A stretch of DNA of 9,336 bases from Croceibacterium_A sp039920345 (GTDB taxonomy: Bacteria; Pseudomonadota; Alphaproteobacteria; Sphingomonadales; Sphingomonadaceae). Where the stretch lies: the NCBI GenBank assembly GCA_039920345.1, contig JBDSDZ010000039.1, forward strand, positions 1-9,336. The letters run 5' to 3'. The notes under the pieces were generated by a model. It did no database searches and had not been told where the DNA came from. It saw only the letters and a list, made by a program, of their open reading frames with translations. This document shows positions 1 through 5,645 of the stretch, one piece after another. The position numbers and the translations under genes were made by a program. The first letter of the stretch is position 1. Every line of letters starts with the position of its first letter.

Positions 1-1
1 G

Positions 2-1441
2 CAGTTGTGGCGCTGGCATACCGTGCCCGGCAATCCGGCCGACGGGTTCGAGAACAAGGCCATGGAAATGGCCGCGCAGACCTGGACCGGCCAATGGTGG
101 CTGGCGGGCGGCGGCGGCACGGTGTGGGATGGCCTCACTTACGATCCTGCGCTTGGCCTGATTTACATCGGCACCGGCAATGGCTCGCCGTGGGCGCAAC
201 ACTGGCGCAGCCCCGGCGGCGGCGACAACCTGTTCCTGTCCTCGATCGTCGCGCTTGATGCCGAGACCGGCGAATATCGCTGGCACTACCAGACCACGCC
301 GGGCGAGGAGTGGGATTACACCTCGACCCAGCAGATGATCCTGGCCGACCTGCCGATCGCGGGCCGGACGCGCAAAGTGTTGATGCAGGCGCCCAAGAAC
401 GGCTTTTTCTACGTGCTCGACCGCGAGACGGGCGAGCTGATCTCGGGCGAAAAGTTCGTGCCGGTCAACTGGGCCACCGGGATCGACAAGGCCACGGGTC
501 GCCCGATCGAGAACCCGGCGGTGCGTTATGGCACCACGCCGGTGCTGGTCTCGCCAGGCGCTGGCGGCGGGCACAACTGGAACCCGATGGCCTACAGCCC
601 GCTCACCCACCTGGTCTATTTGCCGGTGACCGAGACCTACATGGGCTATGGCGCGGCCGAGACGTTCGACCCGGCCAGACCCGGCCTTGGCACCAGCTTC
701 ACCGGCTACGATGCCGAGCGCAAGGCGATCACCGAATACGCCGACGCCCATTCGCGCGCCTGGCTTGCCGCGTGGGACCCGGCGACGCAGCACGAAGTGT
801 GGCGCGTCCCCTCGCCGCAGAAAGGCAGTGGCGGGGTGCTGGTAACGGCTGGAAACCTGGTGTTCGAAGGCACCATTGGCACCACTTTTGCCGCCTACCG
901 CGCTGATACCGGGGCCAAAGTGTGGGAAATGCCGGTCCAGAACGTGCCGATCTCCGCCCCGATCACTTATACCGTCGATGGCGAACAATATGTCGCGGTC
1001 AACGCGGGTTGGGGCGGCGGCCTCGCCCATGTCGAGCGCTCGGCATACGCCGCGCTGTTCCTGTCGCGCCCGCGTCTGCTCGTGTTCAAGCTGGGCGGAA
1101 CCGCGCAATTGCCCGCCATGCCCGCCGCGTCGATGGAAGTGCCCGAGCTGAGCCCGCCGCCCGCGTTCACCGGGACTGCCGCGCAAGTCGGCATGGGCGA
1201 GCAGCTCTACGCTGCCAACTGCGCGCTGTGCCACGGCGTGGCCGCGCGCGGCGGGGTCAAGGACCTGCGGCACATGGCGCCGACCACGCATGCCGCGTTC
1301 CTCGCCATAGTGCTCGGCGGCGCGCGCGCACGCAGCGGCATGGCCAGTTTTGCCGACACGCTTTCGCCAGAACAGGCCGAAGCGATCCACCAGTACCTGA
1401 TTTCGAGAGCCAACGCCGACTGGGACAACCGGTCGCAGTGA
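2..1441 (+). CDS. PQQ-dependent alcohol dehydrogenase with C-terminal cytochrome c (quinohemoprotein), 5'-truncated
   Basis: This is the C-terminal part of a type II quinohemoprotein alcohol dehydrogenase, a periplasmic enzyme that oxidises alcohols with PQQ and passes electrons through its own heme c. The frame is open to the left edge. The family is usually about 690-740 residues, so roughly 220-260 residues are missing, including the signal peptide, the vicinal Cys pair and the first propeller blades. Numbering from the TTG codon at position 5, propeller motifs include GGGGTVWDG (35-43), GTGNGSPW (56-63, with the probable metal-ligand Asn59) and EWDYT (102-106, with the probable catalytic base Asp104). 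A cytochrome c domain follows with CALCH (Cys406, Cys409, His410) and a probable axial Met446 in GMASF. The residue two after Asp104 is Thr, not the Asp of lanthanide-type enzymes, so calcium is the likely cofactor metal. The substrate cannot be read from the sequence. The next gene starts 13 bases downstream. Confidence 0.93.
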   Translation, partial: QLWRWHTVPGNPADGFENKAMEMAAQTWTGQWWLAGGGGTVWDGLTYDPALGLIYIGTGNGSPWAQHWRSPGGGDNLFLSSIVALDAETGEYRWHYQTTPGEEWDYTSTQQMILADLPIAGRTRKVLMQAPKNGFFYVLDRETGELISGEKFVPVNWATGIDKATGRPIENPAVRYGTTPVLVSPGAGGGHNWNPMAYSPLTHLVYLPVTETYMGYGAAETFDPARPGLGTSFTGYDAERKAITEYADAHSRAWLAAWDPATQHEVWRVPSPQKGSGGVLVTAGNLVFEGTIGTTFAAYRADTGAKVWEMPVQNVPISAPITYTVDGEQYVAVNAGWGGGLAHVERSAYAALFLSRPRLLVFKLGGTAQLPAMPAASMEVPELSPPPAFTGTAAQVGMGEQLYAANCALCHGVAARGGVKDLRHMAPTTHAAFLAIVLGGARARSGMASFADTLSPEQAEAIHQYLISRANADWDNRSQ

Positions 1442-1454
1442 GAGGACCCTGCCG

Positions 1455-2039
1455 ATGAAACTCCGCCTGATTGCCGCAGCACTGGCGCTAACCGTCGCCC
1501 TGCCCTCAGCCGCGCAGGCCGAGCGGCACTACGCGCCGACGTATGCCGCTGATCGGGCCGAGATCGAAGACCTGATGGCGCGCTACCTGTTTGCGATCGA
1601 TTACTTCGACTGGGATGCCTACGTCGCCACTTTCGCCGAGGACGGCGAGCTCGAATTTGCCAGCGGCACATCCAAGGGTCACGACGCGATCCGCAAGGCA
1701 GTGTCGGATTTCAGCGCCGGGATCGGGCGCTTCTACCACACCGAAGACGGCAAGGCGGCCACCCTGCGCCACGTGATCCTGCAAAGTTCGATCCGGGTCG
1801 AGGGTGATCGCGCCTGGGCCCGCTCGCTGTGGGTCGAGATGGCCAACCACGGCCCCGGTGACACGATGAAGATGGGCACTTTCGGGCTTTACGAAGACGA
1901 GCTCAAGCGGGTTGGCGGACATTGGGTTTTCGCCAAGCGCAACGTGCTCAACGAGTTCATCCCGGCGCGCCATTCCGGTCCGGAGAACCCGGTTGGCGAG
2001 ATGGATGTCCTGGCCGAGGCGTCGCTCGCGGGCCACTAA
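1455..2039 (+). CDS. Exported SnoaL-like (NTF2-fold) protein
   Basis: This is a 194-residue protein with a clear Sec signal peptide: MKLR, a hydrophobic Ala/Leu core, and probable cleavage after AQA at residue 22. The mature part resembles SnoaL_4-type NTF2-like proteins. It has an N-terminal helix around DRAEIEDLMARYLFAID (33-49), then FAEDGELEF (60-68), a central RHVILQSSIRVEGDRAWARS strand pair (105-124) and a C-terminal YEDEL...GGHWVFAKR segment (146-162). This fold is used by cyclases, isomerases, dehydratases and ring-hydroxylating dioxygenase small subunits, but also by non-catalytic proteins, so no reaction is assigned. The start is set by AGAGGA at 1441-1446, eight bases before the ATG. 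The 13-base gap to the upstream PQQ dehydrogenase gene suggests co-transcription and a shared periplasmic pathway, perhaps acting on the aldehyde or ketone product; that is inference. Confidence 0.85.
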   Translation: MKLRLIAAALALTVALPSAAQAERHYAPTYAADRAEIEDLMARYLFAIDYFDWDAYVATFAEDGELEFASGTSKGHDAIRKAVSDFSAGIGRFYHTEDGKAATLRHVILQSSIRVEGDRAWARSLWVEMANHGPGDTMKMGTFGLYEDELKRVGGHWVFAKRNVLNEFIPARHSGPENPVGEMDVLAEASLAGH

Positions 2040-2062
2040 TCACGCCCCTCGCGCAAGCGGAG

Positions 2063-2102
2063 TTGGGTTTGCCGAGGACCCCTGCTAGGGGCGCTCGCGC
2101 AA
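2063..2102 (+). promoter_or_regulatory. Possible promoter for the ABC-F gene, with a small hairpin
   Basis: In the 62-base gap before the ABC-F gene, TTGGGTT (2063-2069) is followed after 14 bases by GCTAGGGG (2084-2091). This resembles the Caulobacter housekeeping pattern TTGaCgS-N10-14-GCTANAWC, matching best at the TTG and GCTA parts. The same bases form a 5-bp stem, CCCCT (2079-2083) with AGGGG (2087-2091), so the match could be coincidental. If this is the promoter, transcription would begin very near the ATG, giving a leaderless or nearly leaderless message. Otherwise AGGGG, ten bases before the ATG, is the only Shine-Dalgarno-like sequence. The 9-mer CTCGCGCAA occurs twice in the gap (2048-2056 and 2094-2102). 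Weak support overall. Confidence 0.3.
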
Positions 2103-3967
2103 TGATCACGATTACCAACCTCACCGTGCGCCTCGGCGGCCGCACGATCCTCGACCGCGCCTCTGCGGCGATTCCTCCCGGCGGCCGTGTGGGCCTGATC
2201 GGGCGCAACGGCGCGGGCAAGTCGACGCTGATGAAAGTGCTCGTCGGCCAGCTCGATCCGGACGAAGGCTCGGTCGAGATGCCGCGCCGAACGCGGCTCG
2301 GCTACATCGCCCAGGAAGCGCCAAATGGGACCATGAGCCCGTTCGAAACGGTCCTCGCCGCCGATGTCGAACGGACCGAATTGCTCGCCGAATCAGAGCA
2401 CTGCACCGATGCCCACCGGCTGGGCGACATCCATGACCGATTGCTGGCAATCGACGCCTACACCGCGCCCTCGCGCGCCGCGATCATCCTCACCGGGCTC
2501 GGTTTCAACGAAACCATGCAGGAGCAGCCGCTCGACACCTTCTCCGGCGGGTGGAAAATGCGGGTGGCGCTGGCCGCGCTGCTGTTTTCCGCGCCCGACG
2601 TGCTGCTGCTCGACGAACCGTCGAACCACCTCGACCTCGAATCGACGCTGTGGCTGGAAAATTTCCTCAAGGCCTATCCCGGCACGCTGATCGTGATCAG
2701 CCACGAGCGCGACCTGCTCAACAACGTGGTCGACACGATCTTGCACCTACAGGGCGGCAAGCTGGCGCTTTATCCCGGCGGCTATGACAGCTTTGAAGTG
2801 CAACGGGCGGAGCGAGCAACGCAACTGGCCGCGGCCAAAGCCTCGCAGGATGCCCAGCGCGCCCGGTTGCAGGATTACGTGGCGCGCAACAGCGCCCGCG
2901 CCTCGACCGCCAAGCAGGCCCAGTCGCGCGCCAAGATGCTGGCCAAGATGCAGCCCATCGTGGCACTGATGGAAGACCCGAGCCTGAGCTTTGACTTCCC
3001 CAGTCCCGAAGAAATGCGCCCGCCGCTGATCACGCTCGACCTGGCCGCCGTGGGCTATGGCGGAGAGCCGATCCTGCGGCGATTGAACCTGCGGATCGAT
3101 CCCGATGACCGGATCGCGTTGCTCGGCCGCAACGGCAACGGCAAGACCACGCTGGCGCGGCTGCTGGCGGCGCAGTTGCCCGCGCTCGAAGGCGCGATGC
3201 AGGCCTCGGGCAAGATGAAAGTCGGCTATTTCACCCAATATCAGGTGGAAGAACTGGCCTCGGACGACACCCCGCTCGAGCACATGACCCGTTCGATGAA
3301 GGGCGCCACACCCGGTGCGGTGCGCGCGCAATTGGGCCGGTTTGGCTTTTCCGGCAATCGCGCGACCACCCGCGTGGACAAGCTTTCCGGCGGCGAGCGG
3401 GCGCGGCTGGCGCTGGCGCTGATTACCCGCGACGCGCCAAACCTCCTGATCCTCGACGAGCCAACCAACCACCTCGACGTCGACGCGCGCGAGGCGCTGG
3501 TGCAGGCGCTCAACGATTTCGACGGCGCGGTCATCCTGATCAGCCACGATCGCCACATGGTCGAACTGACCGCCGACCGGCTGGTGCTGGTCGATAATGG
3601 CACCGCGGTCGATTATGCCGGCTCAATCGAGGACTACATCGACTTCGTGCTCGGGCGAAACCAGCCGAAAGACAGCGCGCGGCCCAAGGTCGACAAAAAG
3701 GACCGCAAGGCCGCCGCCCGTGCCCGCGAGGACGCGCGCAAGATCGCCAAGGAAGTGGCGGAGGCCGAAACTGTGCTGGCCAAGCTGCAGACGCAGGCCT
3801 CGCATATAGACCAAGCCATGGCCGACCCCACCGGGGCACAACCGCACTTGCGCGACCTGAACATGGGTGACCTCGCCCGGCGCCGGGCTGACCTGACCCG
3901 CGATCTCGAACACGCCGAACAGCGCTGGCTCAGCGCGAGCGAGCAGCTCGAACGTCGGTCTGCCTAG
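2102..3967 (+). CDS. yheS: ABC-F family ATPase, YheS-like
   Basis: This is a 621-residue soluble protein with two ABC ATPase domains and no membrane segments, the pattern of ABC-F proteins that bind the ribosomal E site and modulate translation. Domain 1 has Walker A GRNGAGKST (34-42), signature FSGGWKMR (147-154) and Walker B LLLDEPSNHLD (168-178). Domain 2 has Walker A GRNGNGKTT (342-350), signature LSGGERAR (428-435) and Walker B LLILDEPTNHLD (448-459). Both have H-loops (ISHERD, ISHDRH). The charged Ala/Gln/Arg-rich linker between the domains is the P-site tRNA-interaction motif region, and a basic coiled-coil tail fills about residues 519-621. Order, spacing and the QRAERATQLAAAKASQ linker match E. 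coli YheS better than Uup or EttA. The ATG at 2102 is chosen because the ABC domain begins there; the open frame upstream runs over the SnoaL-like gene. The stop overlaps that of trhO by four bases. Confidence 0.93.
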   Translation: MITITNLTVRLGGRTILDRASAAIPPGGRVGLIGRNGAGKSTLMKVLVGQLDPDEGSVEMPRRTRLGYIAQEAPNGTMSPFETVLAADVERTELLAESEHCTDAHRLGDIHDRLLAIDAYTAPSRAAIILTGLGFNETMQEQPLDTFSGGWKMRVALAALLFSAPDVLLLDEPSNHLDLESTLWLENFLKAYPGTLIVISHERDLLNNVVDTILHLQGGKLALYPGGYDSFEVQRAERATQLAAAKASQDAQRARLQDYVARNSARASTAKQAQSRAKMLAKMQPIVALMEDPSLSFDFPSPEEMRPPLITLDLAAVGYGGEPILRRLNLRIDPDDRIALLGRNGNGKTTLARLLAAQLPALEGAMQASGKMKVGYFTQYQVEELASDDTPLEHMTRSMKGATPGAVRAQLGRFGFSGNRATTRVDKLSGGERARLALALITRDAPNLLILDEPTNHLDVDAREALVQALNDFDGAVILISHDRHMVELTADRLVLVDNGTAVDYAGSIEDYIDFVLGRNQPKDSARPKVDKKDRKAAARAREDARKIAKEVAEAETVLAKLQTQASHIDQAMADPTGAQPHLRDLNMGDLARRRADLTRDLEHAEQRWLSASEQLERRSA

Positions 3968-4932
3968 GCCTCGTCCTCAACAGACCGGACCGCGCCCACA
4001 TGCGCGCGGCCCCGGGCAGCGGCGAGTAGTTCCTGGCGATGGCGTTCGCGATAGGACGCACGCTGCTCGTCGCTGCGTTCGGCATGGCACGCCGGGCAGC
4101 TCACCCCGTCTTCATACAGCGCTGACTGGCAGTCCGCTTCGCTGACCGGACGGCGGCAGGCGTGGCACAGCGTATGGCTGCCCTGGGCCAGACCGTGGCC
4201 GATCGTCACTCGCTGATCGAACACGAAGCATTCGCCGCGCCACAGGCTCTCTTCCTCTGGCACCGTCTCGAGGTATTTGAGAATCCCGCCTTTGAGGTGA
4301 AACACCTGCTCGACCCCTTCCTGCGCGAGGAAGGCCGTCGATTTCTCGCAGCGGATGCCGCCGGTACAGAACATCGCCACTTTCGGCGCGATCCCGGTGC
4401 CCAGCAAGGCGTCCCGTTCGCGCCGAAACCAGGCAGGAAAGTCGCGAAAGCTGGCGGTCTCGGGATTGATAGCGCCTTCAAAGCTCCCCACCGCCACCTC
4501 GTAATCGTTGCGCGTGTCGATGATAAGGGTGTCGGGATCGGAGATCAGCGCGTTCCAGTCGGCAGCCTCGACGTATTTCCCGGCGCTGGTCCGGGGATCG
4601 ATACCGGGTTCGCCCATAGTGACGATTTCGCGCTTCAGGCGCACTTTCATCCGGTGGAACGGCATGACCGGCGCGCTCGACAGCTTGACGTCAAGCTCCG
4701 CGCAATCGGGCAAGCTTCGGATGTGGCTCAGAACAAGGGCAATGCCTTCGGGTGATCCCGCAACCGTCCCGTTGATACCCTCGGCTGCGAGCAGCAGTGT
4801 GCCGTAAACGCCGTTTTCCCGGCACACACGCTCAAGCGGCCCGCGCAAGTCCGCGCAATCCTCGAAGCGAGCGAAACGGTACAGGGCGGCCACGCAGAGG
4901 GGCTTGCTGGAATGACGCTGGGCAACGGGCAT
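3964..4932 (-). CDS. trhO: tRNA uridine(34) hydroxylase (rhodanese-related, YceA family)
   Basis: This 322-residue protein matches the TrhO/YceA family, which carries out oxygen-dependent hydroxylation of U34 in certain tRNAs to 5-hydroxyuridine, a wobble modification made in the cytoplasm. An N-terminal acylphosphatase-like domain (about 12-105) contains GTLLLAAEGINGT (44-56). A rhodanese domain follows (about 120-230) with LIIDTRNDYE (136-145) and the active-site loop FCTGGIRCEKS (188-198), where Cys189 is the expected catalytic residue and Cys195 the second conserved Cys. The C-terminal part has CHAC (256-259) and CPAC (279-282), a probable zinc site typical of the family. The ATG at 4932 gives a normal length, though no clear Shine-Dalgarno precedes it. 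An ATG at 4943 is out of frame. The gene diverges from the UrcA-family gene and converges on the ABC-F gene. It is ordinary and intact. Confidence 0.95.
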   Translation of the reverse strand: MPVAQRHSSKPLCVAALYRFARFEDCADLRGPLERVCRENGVYGTLLLAAEGINGTVAGSPEGIALVLSHIRSLPDCAELDVKLSSAPVMPFHRMKVRLKREIVTMGEPGIDPRTSAGKYVEAADWNALISDPDTLIIDTRNDYEVAVGSFEGAINPETASFRDFPAWFRRERDALLGTGIAPKVAMFCTGGIRCEKSTAFLAQEGVEQVFHLKGGILKYLETVPEEESLWRGECFVFDQRVTIGHGLAQGSHTLCHACRRPVSEADCQSALYEDGVSCPACHAERSDEQRASYRERHRQELLAAARGRAHVGAVRSVEDEA

Positions 4933-4976
4933 TGGCGGCCCATTGCGGCAAAAAAGTCAAATTACTGCCTCAAAAA

Positions 4977-5020
4977 CGCATTTGACGCGCATTTTTCACG
5001 CTTGTTTCACGCTCCACCCC
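4977..5020 (+). promoter_or_regulatory. 11-bp-phased repeat array and -35-like box upstream of the UrcA-family gene
   Basis: Four consecutive 11-base units each begin with CGC, at 4977, 4988, 4999 and 5010. The first two share the perfect heptamer CGCATTT with 4-base spacers. In another register, the 9-mer TTTCACGCT recurs exactly 11 bases apart (4994-5002 and 5005-5013). TTGACG at 4982-4987 matches a -35 box, but no convincing -10 lies at normal spacing, as expected of an activator-dependent promoter. Heptamers repeated every 11 bp are the known site geometry of SARP regulators and of OmpR/PhoB response regulators. Which protein binds here is not shown by the sequence. Confidence 0.45.
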
Positions 5021-5058
5021 GCCTGCTGCTCACGCCGCGCGGCGCATCACCCTCCTGT

Positions 5059-5086
5059 CCGGCGATCTTGCCGGCATCACAAGGAG
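5059..5086 (+). promoter_or_regulatory. Leader hairpin and strong ribosome binding site for the UrcA-family gene
   Basis: A GC-only 5-bp stem, CCGGC (5059-5063) with GCCGG (5070-5074), has a 6-base loop and ends six bases before AAGGAG (5081-5086). The Shine-Dalgarno sequence sits seven bases before the ATG at 5094, which fixes that start. A nearer ATG at 5089, only two bases from the Shine-Dalgarno, opens a two-codon reading frame (ATG AAA TGA) whose stop overlaps the true start. A 10-base palindrome, GCCGCGCGGC (5034-5043), also lies in this leader. Confidence 0.5.
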
Positions 5087-5093
5087 ACATGAA

Positions 5094-5480
5094 ATGAAAG
5101 CCACTTCCAAGAAGTCGAACCTGCCGGCGATCGCGTTTGCTCTCGCCGCGCTGGCCTCCACCGTACCTTCGGCAGCATTCGCCCAGGACGAACCGCGCAC
5201 CGAACGCGTCATCTACAGCGACCTCAACCTGGCCAGCGACAGCGGCATCAAGGTCCTTGATCGGCGCCTCGACCGGGCGGTGCGGATCGTCTGCGGTGAC
5301 ATGGACCCACGCATCATGTTCGTGCCGCCGGCCGTTGCCCGCTGCCAGCGCACGGTACGTTCGAGCATCACGCCGATGCGCGAGCATGCGATTGCCCGTG
5401 CGACCGGCAAGGAAGATGCCACCCATGCCTGGGCCGAGAATGCCCACAACGGTCAGCCGGTGGTGACCCTCGCCGAGTAA
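5094..5480 (+). CDS. UrcA family secreted protein
   Basis: This 128-residue exported protein has a signal peptide (MKATSKK, then a hydrophobic Ala/Leu stretch, probable cleavage after AFA at residue 30). The mature part carries the UrcA-family signature: ERVIYSDLNLASDSGIKVLDRR (37-58), then RAVRIVCGD (61-69), and a second conserved cysteine at 84 in VARCQRTV. Cys67 and Cys84 could form the disulfide expected in the periplasm. UrcA proteins are common in Caulobacterales and sphingomonads; the namesake gene in Caulobacter was noted for strong induction by uranium. Their biochemical role is unknown, so none is assigned. The gene has a strong Shine-Dalgarno, a repeat-rich upstream region suggesting regulated transcription, and a terminator-like hairpin just after it, so it is probably a single-gene unit. 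Confidence 0.88.
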   Translation: MKATSKKSNLPAIAFALAALASTVPSAAFAQDEPRTERVIYSDLNLASDSGIKVLDRRLDRAVRIVCGDMDPRIMFVPPAVARCQRTVRSSITPMREHAIARATGKEDATHAWAENAHNGQPVVTLAE

Positions 5481-5503
5481 CAACGATGTACCTGTTCACT
5501 CAA

Positions 5504-5530
5504 CGGGGGCGCTGCGGTGCGGTGCCCCCG
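5504..5530 (+). terminator. Terminator-like hairpin after the UrcA-family gene
   Basis: CGGGGGC (5504-5510) pairs perfectly with GCCCCCG (5524-5530). The stem extends inward by four more pairs including two G-U wobbles (5511-5514 with 5520-5523), leaving a five-base loop CGGTG. The downstream sequence GCTTGCTTTC is only moderately T-rich, so this is a probable rather than textbook intrinsic terminator. It lies 24 bases after the UrcA stop and before the regulator gene, suggesting the two genes are transcribed separately. Confidence 0.6.
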
Positions 5531-5558
5531 GCTTGCTTTCCTGACCCGTGCGCGTCAG

Positions 5559-5575
5559 ACTTGGAACCGCCAAGT
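5559..5575. promoter_or_regulatory. Inverted repeat upstream of the SARP-type regulator gene
   Basis: ACTTGG (5559-5564) and CCAAGT (5570-5575) form a perfect 6-bp dyad around AACCG, so the half-sites are centred 11 bp apart, about one helical turn. It lies 70 bases before the regulator ATG and after the hairpin at 5504-5530. It could be an operator or simply a small RNA stem. No matching half-site pair was noticed elsewhere in the window. Confidence 0.3.
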
Positions 5576-5589
5576 GCAGTGCGTTCCGC

Positions 5590-5602
5590 TAAGGAGTGCA
5601 TG
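5590..5602 (+). promoter_or_regulatory. Strong Shine-Dalgarno with an ATG out of frame to the regulator
   Basis: TAAGGAG (5590-5596) is followed after three bases by ATG (5600-5602). This is the best ribosome binding site near the regulator gene, but its ATG is one base out of the regulator frame. A G6 run at 5613-5618 lies between the two starts; one base fewer there would fuse this start to the regulator. The three-base spacing is shorter than ideal, so the site may also be fortuitous. Confidence 0.3.
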
Positions 5603-5645
5603 GCGATACGGCGGGGGGCTTTTCCACTTTCACGGCGGGCAAGGC

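Noticed and set aside
1922..2101. Upstream extension of the ABC-F reading frame (60 extra residues)
   Set aside because: The extension overlaps the SnoaL-like gene in another frame and encodes low-complexity Arg/Gly/Pro sequence. The ABC domain starts exactly at the ATG at 2102.
2747..3556. 269-codon open frame on the minus strand
   Set aside because: It is antisense to the ABC-F ATPase domains and shows no family features.
5094..5480. UrcA-family protein as the peptide substrate of YcaO-TfuA
   Set aside because: It has a Sec signal peptide and belongs to a widespread secreted family found without YcaO. Nothing in its sequence resembles a leader-core precursor.
5517..5645. GTG start at 5517 for the regulator
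   Set aside because: It lies in the loop of the hairpin after the UrcA-family gene, has no Shine-Dalgarno and adds 43 residues with no recognisable domain.
5481..5645. Possible short RiPP precursor gene between the UrcA-family and regulator genes
   Set aside because: No short frame here has both a usable start and a stop before the regulator; the region is explained by a hairpin, a dyad and a ribosome binding site.
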